DNA of 48,500 bases from positions 64,001 through 112,500 of the forward strand of contig CAJNDS010002788.1 in the NCBI GenBank assembly GCA_905221605.1, in the 5' to 3' direction. Shown here piece by piece: positions 12,061 to 22,289 of the stretch. The notes under the pieces are model-generated. The model made no database searches. It was not told the origin of the DNA and saw only the letters and a list, made by a program, of their open reading frames with translations. The position numbers and the translations under genes are program-made. This DNA is from Symbiodinium natans. Taxonomy: Eukaryota > Sar > Dinophyceae > Suessiales > Symbiodiniaceae. Each line of letters starts with the position of its first letter. The stretch's first letter is position 1.

Positions 12061-12664
12061 ATGTCGTTGCATGCAAGTGTGGGCTTTGGGAGTTCTCCAT
12101 CGGTGTCTGCGTTGGCAGCAATCTCCTTGCTTGACCACATGCTGGCGGCGTTGCTATGCTGTTTAATCGACTGCCATCGACTGCCATTGTTGATGTTGAA
12201 GACAGCCCGCATGATGGAAAACTTAAGGAGGAATGTCGCAACAGAAACTTTCAAATTGTGGAAGACCTGCCAGCAAGCTGACAAAGCATGGACCAGCAGC
12301 AGTACAGTAGGCTTGTCTGCGAATAAGGACCGCGTGAGCACTTGCGGCATGTGTGCCTTCGTTCATGGCGATGGAGCCTGCGTGCAACAATTGTGTGCAA
12401 GATCGTTGCATAAGCACCTGACCAACATGCCGCGTGGCCTTCAAGCATCCTGCAGGACGCTGATGAGCAACCTGGGAATATCAGTGAGCAGGCGGGTGTT
12501 TCCGACAGCAACGTGCCCTGCTAAATGTCAGCAGGCGTGCAATGTGCCTCGGACATTTGCTTGAGCAGGTGATGGACCGTCAAGTTGCAGATGTGGTTTC
12601 TGCCGTGGAAGAATCAATGGCCCACAGCGGCCTGGATGTGGGCTGGGCCAGTACTCTCTCAGAG
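12061..12664 (+). CDS. Possible exons of an unidentified gene
   Basis: A 167-codon frame (12061-12564) has a protein-like middle (for example NVATETFKLWKTCQQADKAW). Directly after it, ttgagcag|GTG opens a clean stretch, 12569-12664, reading VMDRQVADVVSAVEESMAHS and on to STLSE, with a possible GC donor. The second stretch has normal amino-acid balance and good splice context. No family is recognised, and the join between the two is not resolved. Low confidence as a gene, moderate for the second exon. Confidence 0.3.
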
Positions 12665-13481
12665 GCCTGGTGTTGTGGTTATCAGCTTTAAGTTTCTGCA
12701 AATTTCCGTTTCAGGACCCATCGAACCCATAGATGTAGAACCATCTAATTCGGCCTTGAATTGAGTCAAGGTTCTGCGTGCTCTTGCTCCCTTTCCGAGC
12801 TGCTTGCGCAGAGTGCTTCGTGGCCACGGCTGGCACTTCCAGCGCAATGCTTTCTTGCTACCGCCTGACCGACAGAAGCTCTTTGAAGACTTGCTCGGCG
12901 TCGTTGCCGAGGTGCATTTCTTATGTGCTCTAGCTGTCGTGGGTAGAAGTGAGAACTGGTCGCATCAGTCTGTCTGAATACGGTATGCTGGCACACAGTG
13001 TTTCATATTTCAAGAAGAGGCGAGAGAAAGAATCTTGGACCTGGCAATAGGCAGATCAGGCATTTTCACAGTTTTGATTTGCAGGTTGCAGGCGAGGAAA
13101 GTCAGACGGCCTTCTCAAGCAAGCCGTCAAGGGATGCTTGACACCGCTAACACAGAATCACCAACTTGCTGTTTGTCAGGACGCGCTTTTATTGGGGCGG
13201 GGGGGGGGGGGGACTGCATCAGCTTGGGTGTTGAGGTCGCAGGATCTGACGCACAAGTCCGCGGCGAAGCGAGCATAGAAGAACCGAATCAGGCGTCATC
13301 GCGGCGCTTTCAGGATGGGATTCAAGCGACAGTTTGGGTAAGCTAGGTATTGTGAAAGTTCTTTCTACTTGTGAGTTTGGGTATTTGAGCCCTAATTACA
13401 GGACAGGCCAACCTCGCAGAGTGGAGTTGTCCAACAAGCATTGTGCTTGTTCTATTGCAAACACGCCAGAGAGCAACAGGT

Positions 13482-13580
13482 GGATGGTCAGCAGATTCGG
13501 GATCCAGATGTCCAGATGATCACAGATGCACTAACAAGTGATCCCACTGTGCTAGGACAAAGACTGCTGCAACTACTCAG
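13482..13580 (+). CDS. Probable exon upstream of the OTU gene
   Basis: After gagcaacag, a coding-like stretch begins VDGQQIRDPDVQM and runs through an acidic helix with TSDPTVLGQRLLQLL before an AG|AGTATGG boundary. Composition and phase suggest a real exon. It may belong to the OTU protein 450 bases downstream, since it is on the same strand and no other gene lies between. No domain recognised. Confidence 0.4.
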
Positions 13581-13879
13581 AGTATGGAACTTTATGATTC
13601 CTGAGCTCGGGGCAAAGGGCAGGTGCAAGCTTGCACGCGAATTTCATGGATTCTGCCATTTGGTGCGGAGCCAGGGCAGCATCGTACTTGGTGGCACGCG
13701 GCGGGGCCCTGAACATGTATTGCTGTCAAGCCACCAGAGGAACGAGTTGGATCTGCATGGCTTGCACTGGGAGGAGTCAGAGGGCCATCTGTCGTAGAAA
13801 TTTCTTCCACCAATACGAAAGTTTTCTATGGTCTGGGTTTATACAGTATGCGATAGTATACCCTGCAGTACATAAAATA

Positions 13880-13922
13880 TATACTACACAGCAGATATAT
13901 ACATATATATATATATACGCAA
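13880..13922. repeat. TA dinucleotide tract
   Basis: Short (TA)n run, atatatacatatatatatatata, within the probable intron before the OTU exon. Confidence 0.7.
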
Positions 13923-14038
13923 ACAGATCCCGTCGGGGCAGTCGAGATTATTGTCAAGTATGGTGAACGGTGAACTTGGTGTGTGTCACAGCAAGGTAAT
14001 GATCTACCCATGTTGACCCGCAACATAGATCAGTTTGC

Positions 14039-14512
14039 ATGGGTGCTGCAGCTGCAGGCAAAGGCAACTGCCAGTTCAACTCTATCTCCCGATACGTTTC
14101 TGACGAGCCCAACCGAATTCGCCAACATGCAGTTGCATATATACGTCGCAATCGATTTCTGTTTGAGGGCTTTGTTGATGGCGATTTTGATACGTATCTG
14201 GAGCGGATGAGCCTCAACGCATGGGGTGACGAACTGACGTTGAGGGCGCTTGCTACCCACTATCAGCGGCAAATCCGAGTCCTACACCAAGATCGCACCA
14301 TCATAATCTCTCCAATTGAAGAGTTTGCTGACCGCTTGGGCTCCCCAATCTACGTCGTCTTCTTTGCAGAGGTCCACTACGATGCTGCTGTTCCAAACCT
14401 TCCACAGACTGGCCCGGCTGCAGTTGGCAGCGAAACGGAGGCCGGCAAAAAGAGCAAGAGGCTTGACAGCTTGGCGGAAAGCCCTAGACTGCTTAACTGC
14501 CCTTTCACATAA
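14039..14512 (+). CDS. OTU-family cysteine protease (deubiquitinase-like), domain exon
   Basis: The 158-codon frame contains the OTU signature in order: GKGNCQFNSIS with the nucleophile Cys (codon 14069), WGDELTLRALA in the centre, and EVHYDA with the general-base His (codon 14375). The spacing of about 100 residues is usual for OTU domains, which cleave ubiquitin chains. The Asp normally three residues before Cys is read as Lys here. If the exon really starts after gcaaag (about 14063), an upstream exon ending GA(T/C)G would restore D-G-N-C, so the ATG at 14039 may lie in the intron. The C-terminus after HYD is Lys/Arg rich and ends at a stop at 14510. Probable role: cytosolic or nuclear ubiquitin editing. 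Confidence 0.78.
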   Translation: MGAAAAGKGNCQFNSISRYVSDEPNRIRQHAVAYIRRNRFLFEGFVDGDFDTYLERMSLNAWGDELTLRALATHYQRQIRVLHQDRTIIISPIEEFADRLGSPIYVVFFAEVHYDAAVPNLPQTGPAAVGSETEAGKKSKRLDSLAESPRLLNCPFT

Positions 14513-15010
14513 GCGTCTTGGGGACTCCTGAGCCCTGGCAGAAACTAGGCTTGCTCGGTAAACCTTGCTGGTCCTGTAGGGCTGAAAAAGCCGATGTACT
14601 TCAGACTTGTGGAGGCTTGTAAAATGTTGGCCTTAAAGAATGAAAGGCCCCGCACTGAAACACTTCCTCGCCACAGGCCATGCTGCGGATAAGGGCCTTG
14701 AGTGGTGCAGTTGCGCCTTTGGGGCAAAGTTCATGCTAGTTGTTCTGATAGCAGTCCTGTACCCATAAGCCGCAAAGATTTTGTACTGCTATACTGAAGA
14801 GCCTTTCAGAGTTGCAACTACAACATGATCTTGGACTCAGGTGCAAGAGTTCACCCTTCAAGAGTTGGATGCAATGGCTGGGGCCACGACTACTGTTGTT
14901 GATTCTGTTATGTCGAGAGTGGCAAAGTCGTTTCTCGGATCTTCTTGGGAGACTGCATCTTTGTTGTCTCGTGGATGCCTATGACTGCTGAAGACCTGCT
15001 ACAGTAGCAA
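14513..15010. other. No recognised feature
   Basis: Downstream of the OTU exon I see only short open frames in all registers, no repeat and no RNA gene. Confidence 0.4.
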
Positions 15011-15035
15011 CGTTTGACATCATCGATCATGATCG

Positions 15036-15071
<36 letters not shown>

Positions 15072-15121
15072 GCATCAGTATCATCATCATCGTCATCGTC
15101 ATCGTCATCAGAATCATCATA

Positions 15122-15158
<37 letters not shown>

Positions 15159-15225
15159 GCATCACCATCATCATCATCATCACCACCGCGGTCACCGTCA
15201 TCCTCACCATCACCATCGATCACCA
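15011..15225 (+). repeat. CAT/ATC trinucleotide array
   Basis: (CAT)n with CGT, CAG and CAC interruptions from 15030 to about 15220. Open frames over it (poly-Ile or poly-Asp) are artefacts. Confidence 0.9.
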
Positions 15226-15279
15226 TCGTTCGCGTCCACCCACCCATCAATCCAATAATTGATTTTCCTGTGTTTTCTT

Positions 15280-15900
15280 CCCCCCCTCCCTCTCCCTCCC
15301 TCCCTCCCGTCCCCTGCCCTCCCTCCCCTCCCCTTCCCTCCCTCCCTCACTCTCTCGCTCTCCTCTCTCTCTCTCCTCTCTCTCTCTCTCTTTCTTCTCT
15401 CTCCCTCTCTCTCGCCCTCTCCCTCTCCCTCTCTCCCTCCTGCTCTCGCGTCGCTCCCTCTCACGCTCTCGCTCCCGCCCCTCCATCCCTCCCTCCCGCT
15501 CTCCCTCTCCCTCCTGCCCTCTCTCCCTCTCTCCCTCTCGCCCTCTCGCCCTCTCGCCCTCTCGCCCTCTCGCCCTCTCGCCCTCTCGCCCTCTCGCCCT
15601 CTCGCCCTCTCGCCCTCTCGCCCTCTCGCCCTCTCGCCCTTTCTACCTCTCCCTCGGTCACTCCGTCTCTCGGTCTCTCCGTGTCCTGCGTCCGTCTCTC
15701 CGTCTGTCTCTCTGTCTCTCTGCTCTCTCTGCCTCTCTGGTCTCTTTGTCTCTGTATCTGTGTCTGTCTCTCTGCGTGTCTCTCCCTGTCTGTCACTCTG
15801 TCTGTTTCTCTGTCTGTCTCTCTGTCTGTCTCTCTGTCTGTTTCTCTGCCTGTTTCTCTGTCTCTGTGTCTGTTTCTGTCTCTGTCTCTGTTCTCTGCGC
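15280..15900 (+). repeat. Pyrimidine-only tract with 8-bp CTCTCGCC array and CTGTCT block
   Basis: About 600 bases nearly all C/T on the + strand. Sub-blocks: CCCTCCCT (15283-15350), CTCTCTCT (15355-15480), a regular array of CCCTCTCG (about 15535-15640), then TCTCTGTCTGT (15660-15900). The 243- and 316-codon frames here (Leu/Pro/Ser) and the antisense Arg/Glu frame (15210-15902) are translations of the repeat. Confidence 0.9.
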
Positions 15901-16120
15901 ATTACGTCACCTCACATGACATGGCGGTTTGCCTCTGCTGTGCTGCCTTTGTTGCTTCATACTCTTCATTCCTCGAATTCCAGTTTATGAAGGAGAAGAG
16001 CTTGGCCACCTTAATTGTGCTTGCAGTTCTTGCTAGGATTCTTTCCATGACGGCATTCGATTATTCCGATGTGTCATCTTTGTTTCGTAAGCACCAGCGA
16101 TTGATCTCGCAAGTGGTAGG

Positions 16121-16290
16121 TTGGGACGCAGTGCCCGCGAGATCCAGCTGGTCGATGCTCAAGGTGAACAAGTCCGACCTGGATTTTTATGGGGCTCCGG
16201 AGACTTGCAAGCAATTGTAGTCAGGGAGCTATCGTTCCTTGACCTCTGCGCGCTAGGGGAGCTACAGCGAGTTGAGGAGCGAGGAATCCT
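16121..16290 (+). CDS. Probable exon upstream of the ankyrin exon
   Basis: The frame reads REIQLVDAQGEQVRPGFLWG, then GDLQAIVVRELSFLDLCALG and ELQRVEE. Charge and hydrophobic spacing look coding. The LSFLDLCALGELQRVEE part vaguely recalls an F-box helix pair, but it is too short to call. Same strand and 160 bases upstream of the ankyrin exon, so probably the same gene. Confidence 0.4.
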
Positions 16291-16453
16291 TGGTCGACCA
16301 AGAGGGTTTGTCTTGAACAAGTGATGCTTGGCAGTAGAGATGTACAAAATAGGTAGATTCGCAGAAGAATCGCTTGAGTATCTTGTGTATGCGGTGGATC
16401 GATTTCGAGTACATGGCTCCCGGACTATTTCAGATAGCTTCTGATCTGGGCAG

Positions 16454-17011
16454 GAGTCCTTGCGCAACGGCGAGGACGTGAACGGCCGGGATGGCCGCTG
16501 TCCGCGCCCCCTCATGGAAGCTATCAAAGGAGGCCATGTTGACGTGGTCAGGGCATTGGTAAGAGCTCGTGCCCGCGCGGATCTGGTGGACCATGACGGA
16601 GAGGTTCCTTTGCGGCACATCGTCAGAATCGATCGACCAAGGCGCATGGAGATGTGGCAGAGTCTTTTGGAAGGTGCTGAAGCTTACGGTGTGGACTTGG
16701 CCAACTGGTGGGGGCCCGTCGAATTCAACGACGAAGGCTGGAGTTTGCTACATGAGGCAGCTTTCGGCGCCCATCGAGATGGTTTCTCAAACGCCGACAT
16801 CGCGCATGAGTTGGTGCGAGTTGGGCTGGATCCAAACCACGAAAGCAGGGAGGGCTTGACACCTTTGATTCAGGCTGTTCGCGGAGGAAATCTTGAACTT
16901 GTTCAATTCTTTGTCGAGGAGGCCCATGTTGAGATCGGTGCTTCCAATAGGTATGGCCAGAATGCTCCTCGCGAAGCCGGACGCGTTGGGGCTCAGGACG
17001 TGCCGAGTTGA
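16454..17011 (+). CDS. Ankyrin-repeat protein (exon)
   Basis: Following ctgggcag, the frame runs to a stop at 17009. It holds about four to five ankyrin units: an early PLMEAIKGGHVDVVRALV, a long divergent unit with a WWGPV insertion, then GWSLLHEAAFGA and GLTPLIQAVRGGNLELVQFF (about 16735-16925), ending NRYGQNAPREA. These match the TPLh-A-GH-vv--Ll consensus. Ankyrin repeats mediate protein binding, so a scaffold or adaptor role is likely but the partner is unknown. The probable N-terminal exon lies at 16121-16290. The C-terminus after REAGRVG may continue in another exon. Confidence 0.75.
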   Translation, partial: ESLRNGEDVNGRDGRCPRPLMEAIKGGHVDVVRALVRARARADLVDHDGEVPLRHIVRIDRPRRMEMWQSLLEGAEAYGVDLANWWGPVEFNDEGWSLLHEAAFGAHRDGFSNADIAHELVRVGLDPNHESREGLTPLIQAVRGGNLELVQFFVEEAHVEIGASNRYGQNAPREAGRVGAQDVPS

Positions 17012-17755
17012 AGACTCGGTTCTGGTAGTCGCACGTAGTTTTCTTTGACCTGAACATGGACTACACACGATTGCACTTCTGTCATAGCTGTCCAGCAGTC
17101 CTGAATTGCTTCTTTGGACGCACACAAGTATTGGGCAGCGAACTACCGTCGAGCATGTGCCTTCATCTAGGGTTAGATCTAAGCCTTCGGATGCCAAGCC
17201 CATGATGTTGAATGCCGAAGTTGGCAGCGCCTTTGCCTGACACCCTCGCATGGACCTGTACATCGGAATCCCCTTACCTAAGTCTGCAAGTAGCCTCGCC
17301 AGAAAATCTTGGACGCTGACCCAATCCCGATCAAGTCCCCCTGTCATGCGTCGGGCTATGGGCATCCTCTTGCTAGTAGATTGCAACGAAATTCGCTCCT
17401 GTGAGGACATTGAACGCTACTTGAGAGAGGCTACGACAGCTCAAGGCAATGGGTCTTTGTGAGCACGGACGTTGGAAGGGCTCCTGCTTCCCGTTAACCC
17501 AAGCATGGAGCTTTAAGAAATCATCGACTTTACTGACTTGAAGTACCTACCACACAAGCTTGACCTGGCATGTCATGGGGTTTCATGCGCTGTGGTGCCA
17601 GGCAAAGGTAAGGGCAAGGCCAAGGCCAAAGGGCAAGGCAGCCTGGCTTACGCAAGACATTGACAAGGGCTGTGTAAAAGCAAGGTTGGGCCTGGTTCTT
17701 CAGGTAGACATTTGTGCGACAAAGGTTTTGCGAATTCAAGAAGCATTGCATCTAA
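17012..17755. other. No firm gene; weak candidates on both strands
   Basis: A 207-codon minus-strand frame (17410-16787) has a protein-like part over 17050-17400 (for example DWVSVQDFLARLLADLGKG), but the rest is antisense to the ankyrin exon. The + strand has a short frame ending LREATTAQGNGSL at 17460. A Lys/Gly/Ala-rich + stretch near 17610-17640 may be an exon of the CCCH gene that follows. Confidence 0.3.
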
Positions 17756-17756
17756 G

Positions 17757-18025
17757 GATATGTCTCTGCAACAGCAGCTACAGTTGCACATGCAGCCGCG
17801 CACGCAGTTGCACCTGCAAAAGCCTTCGTAGAAGCACCTGCAGCAGCATTCCAATACCCAACCCGACAGGCCTACCTGAACTCCCCAGCCGGCGCATTGG
17901 CCTTGACATCATTTCAATCACGGGGCAAAGATCCCGCAACTTTCAAGAGGATACGTTGCAAAAACTGGCCGCGGTGCCCGTACGGGCATAGATGCCACTT
18001 CCTGCATGACGAATTTCCTGGCTGA
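17757..18025 (+). CDS. CCCH zinc-finger exon (Ala/Pro-rich linker plus one finger)
   Basis: After catctaag, a frame without a start codon reads an alanine-rich segment (ATVAHAAAHAVAPAKAFVEA), then RQAYLNSPAGALALTSFQSR, then a finger, RCKNWPRCPYGHRCHFLH, ending at TGA 18023-18025. The finger is C-x5-C-x5-C-x3-H (first Cys codon 17957, His codon 18005), with the YGxxC and FxH residues typical of CCCH RNA-binding fingers. It lies hidden under longer frames in other registers. The gene must begin upstream, possibly with the Lys/Gly/Ala stretch near 17.61 kb. Role by family: mRNA binding or turnover. Confidence 0.6.
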
Positions 18026-18686
18026 CCTTTTCAGAGACTGGAAGATGGTCGCAGCCAGACCAATTTTCTCCAACGGACATGCACGTTTGTCAGACTCCGC
18101 AGGAGCCGTGGCTAGGTGCTACACTGGGGCGCTTATTCAAATTCAGAAGCAGCCCCCCCTAAGGTACAGGATATGACGCATCTGCAAGCCTTTATATGAG
18201 ATGTGCATCTTTCAAACGCTCCGTATCTGTCCTGGACCCCGAGGCCAACGTTTGATGCCCAGCGCAATTTCCGACGAAGTCGGTAGCTTTGGGTCGCCCG
18301 GTAGCTCCTATACCGGTAGCTCCGATGCCCTGAAGTGTAGAAGCAAGCGTTGCCGGGAGGCCAAGCTTCTTGTGAGCTGCGTGGAGAGCTGCAGGAGATG
18401 CGAGTCAGGGATACAGGCAAGAATAGGTCTAGGTGGGGTCATCGTGGTGTGTTGTACGAACGAATTTGATATGAATGGACCTCCTGGAATAGCTCAGCGA
18501 AATCGTCCCGGCATGCCTCTGAAAGGAGCACGAATCCAGCCGAGCAAAGGACGGATGAATTCGCTTCATGTTCGTTCATTGCTCTTGGTCACACACAGGG
18601 CATGTACATGCGACGAATCCTTGAAGCCTGGTTTGTACTGCGAGCTTTCTGGCCCGGACAAGTGAATTTGGAAACAAATTCCAGCC
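18026..18686. other. Spacer with a weak open frame
   Basis: A 154-codon frame (18201-18665) is Ser/Arg/Cys-rich and shows no domain. It contains a small direct repeat of ggtagct (18281-18325). I do not call a gene. Confidence 0.3.
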
Positions 18687-19748
18687 ATGGAGGGGACGCG
18701 GTGTGTGTGCTGCTGGGACCCGATTGATCCGCATGACCTGATGGAGTTGCGATGTGCAGCACCCAAGTGTGATAAGCCATCGACTTACAACGTGCACGCA
18801 GCCTGTGAACGTCGCTTCATGAAGAAGTGCGAAACGCTGTTTGACAAGGAGCTGGCCACTTACAACTTCCATGACGGGGAAGAGTTGATCAAGCTTTATC
18901 CGGGACAGCCTTGTTGTCTCATCACTCATGTCAAGCACGGGCTCCAGTTGAAGCAACTGGCGCGGGTTCTGAGACCTGTGGCCACAGGTCAGGGCTCCCA
19001 GGGCTCGGGAAGCGACGCCGCTGCCAGCATTGACTTCGGAGACGTGCTGCAGAGTTGCCTCTACCTGGAGGCGATGCTACTCTTCCATCCACAGGTCGTC
19101 AGCGCCCTGAAGAAGCAGAAGCAGCTCCCCAGCTGCAGCGGATTGGGCAACTGCATGAAGAAGCTCGTCAAGCTCGAGGGCTGTGAACAGAAGGACATCG
19201 CAGATGATCTGGAAGTTTGGGAGGCAACCTTACAAGCCTCGCCTGAAGCTTTTCAGAGAATGCTTGGTGCTTTGGAGCCTCGGAATCGCCAGCCGCTGGA
19301 GTTGCTGGCGTCGCTGAAGCTAGCGGAGAGGTCCACCTTGGGTGCCTTCCTGGAGCTTTTCGGTTCGCACACGATCTTGAACAAGGCTCAGCAGGCAAGG
19401 TTCCTTCTGGTTTGTGCTCTGGTGGCTGTTGCAGCAGCTGATCCCGACGCCCGCGCTGAGAGCGAGATGGTATTTGAAGCGCATCAATGCCTCGCAATTG
19501 CAAAGGCACTTCTTTGCAGTTCCTTCGGACAGGGGACAAGCCAGTACAAGTACCTCCGTCACGAGCGGGAGTGTTTGACACTCTTCTTCAAGTATGTCAT
19601 GAAGCCTTACAGGACATTGTCCAGCTCGTCTATCAACCGAGAAGATCTTGCCTGGACCAATGCCAAGCAGCTGCTTCCGCAGCTAGAGAACACCGCGAAG
19701 AAGCTAGCCGAATCCTCTGCTGTGAACTTGAAGGCCTTGCTTTGTTAG
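18687..19748 (+). CDS. Hypothetical protein with N-terminal RING/PHD-like Cys/His cluster
   Basis: The ATG at 18687 opens 353 intact codons. The first 45 residues hold a metal-binding pattern: CVCC, then RCAAPKC, then HAACERRFMKKC, separated by DPIDPHDLMEL. This resembles a RING- or PHD-type cross-brace but matches no family I can name. The remainder is mostly helical: LKQLARVL, a Gly/Ser linker, then Leu/Ala-rich amphipathic helices to the end (LENTAKKLAESSAVNLKALL). No membrane segment is seen; the ALVAVAAADP stretch is too short. There is no intron in 1.06 kb, unlike the neighbours. It may bind protein or RNA through the N-terminus; function unknown. Confidence 0.7.
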   Translation: MEGTRCVCCWDPIDPHDLMELRCAAPKCDKPSTYNVHAACERRFMKKCETLFDKELATYNFHDGEELIKLYPGQPCCLITHVKHGLQLKQLARVLRPVATGQGSQGSGSDAAASIDFGDVLQSCLYLEAMLLFHPQVVSALKKQKQLPSCSGLGNCMKKLVKLEGCEQKDIADDLEVWEATLQASPEAFQRMLGALEPRNRQPLELLASLKLAERSTLGAFLELFGSHTILNKAQQARFLLVCALVAVAAADPDARAESEMVFEAHQCLAIAKALLCSSFGQGTSQYKYLRHERECLTLFFKYVMKPYRTLSSSSINREDLAWTNAKQLLPQLENTAKKLAESSAVNLKALLC

Positions 19749-20689
19749 AGTTCGCTCGCCCGCAGGTTTGGCCCATCTTACCACCAGTAAGGGACCCTGC
19801 AATTCAGGCTTTGCCGAGCTTGACGTTCGTCGTGGCGCCAAGCCAGGCAGTGGGGTGCTGAGCACTAGACCGCGCTAGCAAGTGAGCCTGTGCAGCATTC
19901 GCGTCCCATCCCTGAGGCGCTGAAGAACGTCAGGGTCCGGCAGCCCGTGGTAGCAGAGGCACCCCGTGAGCGGTGGCCTTCTCCAAGATGCTCCGTGTTT
20001 TCCTGGAGGGAATCGCTAAGGGCTGAAGCCGCTTCCCCCGACCCCTAACACACCGTGTGTCTGCAGATTCGAGAATGGCAGGGAGAATAAACCAACTGCT
20101 GCCCAAATTGTAGTTGTAATCATTGTAATGTTACTATACGATTTGGCAGAATCCATAGTCAGCATCTACAACCGGACGGGGAGCCATGATCACGGGTTTT
20201 GCAACTTGGGTGGGGGGTGGTGGTGGGGAGGGAAAAGGGGATAGATGGATGAGGGAGGTGGGGAGGGAGGGAGGGGGAGGGAGGGTGGAAGGAACTGGGA
20301 ACGGAGCGGGCAGGGGCAGGGAGCAGCCCCACAGTTGCCAAACCCTCGCAAAGAGCTGGTGAGCTAGGGCAGTTGAAGTGCATCAAAGGGCTTGCGGGCC
20401 AGCTTCTTACAAGAGTCACAAGCTTATCTTGCGTCTGAAATACGAGTTGAAGCCGTGTCTAGTCTGACTTGAAGGTGATCGAAGGTCCATCTTCACACAA
20501 GCATACCAACAGGCAAGTCTTGGACAGCCGGCGGGGCATGAAACTGTGGTGGGGAAGGGGTGCATTGTCCACTGGGAAGAAAACTTCTGTTCCAGTCCAC
20601 GCACAGGGGCTTTCGGAAGCTTCAGCTCTCTGTACTCACCTTTCCCCGGCAAAGGGAGGAAACAAAAAACTTGCGAATTTTGCTTTCAG
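19749..20689. other. Intergenic, G-rich microsatellite at 20205-20295
   Basis: No gene recognised. A GGGTGGGG/GGGAGGGA block spans 20205-20295 and could form G-quadruplexes. Frames at 20469-20690 continue into the next gene but have no coding character. Confidence 0.5.
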
Positions 20690-22289
20690 GGACCAGGGGT
20701 GGAGGGCTGAGCAGAGCTCGCAGTTTGAAATGCACAGACAAAGGTGGGACCCTGCTCCCAGACGCCCGTGGTGCTGTAGAAGGCAGCAAGGGGTTGGAGG
20801 AAAACGTGGGGGACCTTTCACTGGCGCCCCAGATTGCCGGGGTTTGGCGGATTTCTATGGATGCATCCTGTGCAAGGCGAGGCCGGAGGAAACAGGCTTG
20901 GAGGATGTGGAGGTGCAGAACGATGAGCAGACGACCCGGGAAGCGAGTGAAGCGTCGGAGGAAGTGTCTGAGGATGCTCCAAGCCCAGAAGAGGCGGAAG
21001 AAGCAGCAGCACATGAGGTTGATGCCTCCACTGTGCAAGCGCCCGAGGCTCCCGAGGTTGCCCCTATCAGCTCGCAGGAGCTGAGATTGGCAAGCATGTT
21101 GTGCGACTTGCAACGCGAGAGGCGCAAGGATGAAAGCTTCATCCGGTTCCAGACAAGTGAAATCCAGCACCTGAACGAGACTATCCAGTACTTGCTTGAC
21201 CAGAACAGAGAGGTTATGCAGGAGTTGGAGGAGGAACATGCTCAACGACGCTTCTGGCAGGAAGCTGCAGAAGGAGCCCAGACCGGGCCATCTCGAACAG
21301 CTCCCCCAAATCCCCGTTCCCAGGCACAATCTTGGCCAGAGGGGACTGGAAGCACCAGAAGCAGTGAAGAGGGGCGCGCACGTGAATCGGGTCTGGCAGG
21401 TTACCTTGAGACGAAGATGAGGATGAAGCTTGCTCGCGAAGCAGATGACCGCTTCACCCAGCCCGCCCAGTCTCTGCGTTACCTTCAGAGCAGGGCCGAC
21501 CCTCGCGCTTCGGAGTATCTGCAGATGCGGAACCGACGGACCGACGCCTTCCATCAGCCGTACAACGACGGAGATGGTGAATGGCCGGAGCTCCAGATCG
21601 AGGACTTGCTCCTTTCGGGCATGCAGCAGAGGGATCGAGAGCGACTCTCTAGATATTGCGTTCGCCTCGTTTCGAGCTCGGATCTTCGCGAGAACATCCT
21701 CAGTGCTACCTTCGTGGCTCGTGGTTATGATGTTCGACAAGTGATGGTTCGCAACCTGCAAGATCATTCCCTGGCAACCCTGGCTCTGAAGGACATTGAA
21801 CAGGCCAGGCGTGCCAAGACACAGGATGATGGATTGCTCAGGGAGCTCCAGAGACTGGGTGTGACCGAGGTGGGCCCTCTCCACCTGGATCTTCTTCAGA
21901 TCGCTTCCGCCCGCGTTCATTTCAAGAACCACTTCAGGGTACCCTTCAGCGAGGCTGAACTGCAACATGTGGCCGGTCGGTTTGGCGCCTTCACCAGGGT
22001 CAAGATCTACAGATACTGGCAATCAGAGACGAACATGGCTGTGGAGGAAATGACACCCATCGCTTTCTCTGGCTACATCCAGTTTCACTCGCAGGAAGAC
22101 GCACAGCAACTGCTGTCTGAAAGGCGTCCAGTTTACAACCCGAGCTTGCGACAAAGTCTCGAGTGTGTAAGCGGACCCCGGAACGTTTCTCTAGCCTGCA
22201 GTCCGGATGGCAGAGTCCAGAGCTCAGTGGTTCAGGTGTTTCCTATATGTCACTTCGCGAGAGGTTCGAAGACTTGTCTGCTCAAATAA
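20690..22289 (+). CDS. Acidic coiled-coil protein with C-terminal RRM-like domain
   Basis: The main frame is open from 20469, but coding character is clear only from about 20885. A tgctttcag|G acceptor at 20689 is a plausible exon edge. Between 20740 and 20865 a different register (TLLPDARGAVEGSKGLEENV) looks more protein-like, so a short intron or frame change near 20.87 kb is possible. From there: a Glu/Ala acidic stretch (20890-21050), a coiled coil (21070-21270; LRLASMLCDLQRERRKDESF onward), a linker, then a helical region (21560-21900) and an RRM-like fold (about 21905-22140) with VHFKNHFRVPFSEAELQHVA, GRFGAFTRVKIYR and SGYIQFHSQEDAQQLL. RRMs bind single-stranded RNA. The antisense 466-codon frame is a shadow. 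The C-terminal 30 codons may be intron. Confidence 0.65.

Noticed and set aside
15270-16220. 316-codon Ser/Pro/Leu frame and antisense Arg/Glu frame
   Set aside because: Both follow from the pyrimidine repeat; no domain, and composition tracks the repeat exactly.
20622-22022. 466-codon minus-strand frame
   Set aside because: Antisense of the coiled-coil/RRM-like gene; Ser/Leu/Cys-rich with no domain, while the + frame shows a coiled coil and RRM pattern.
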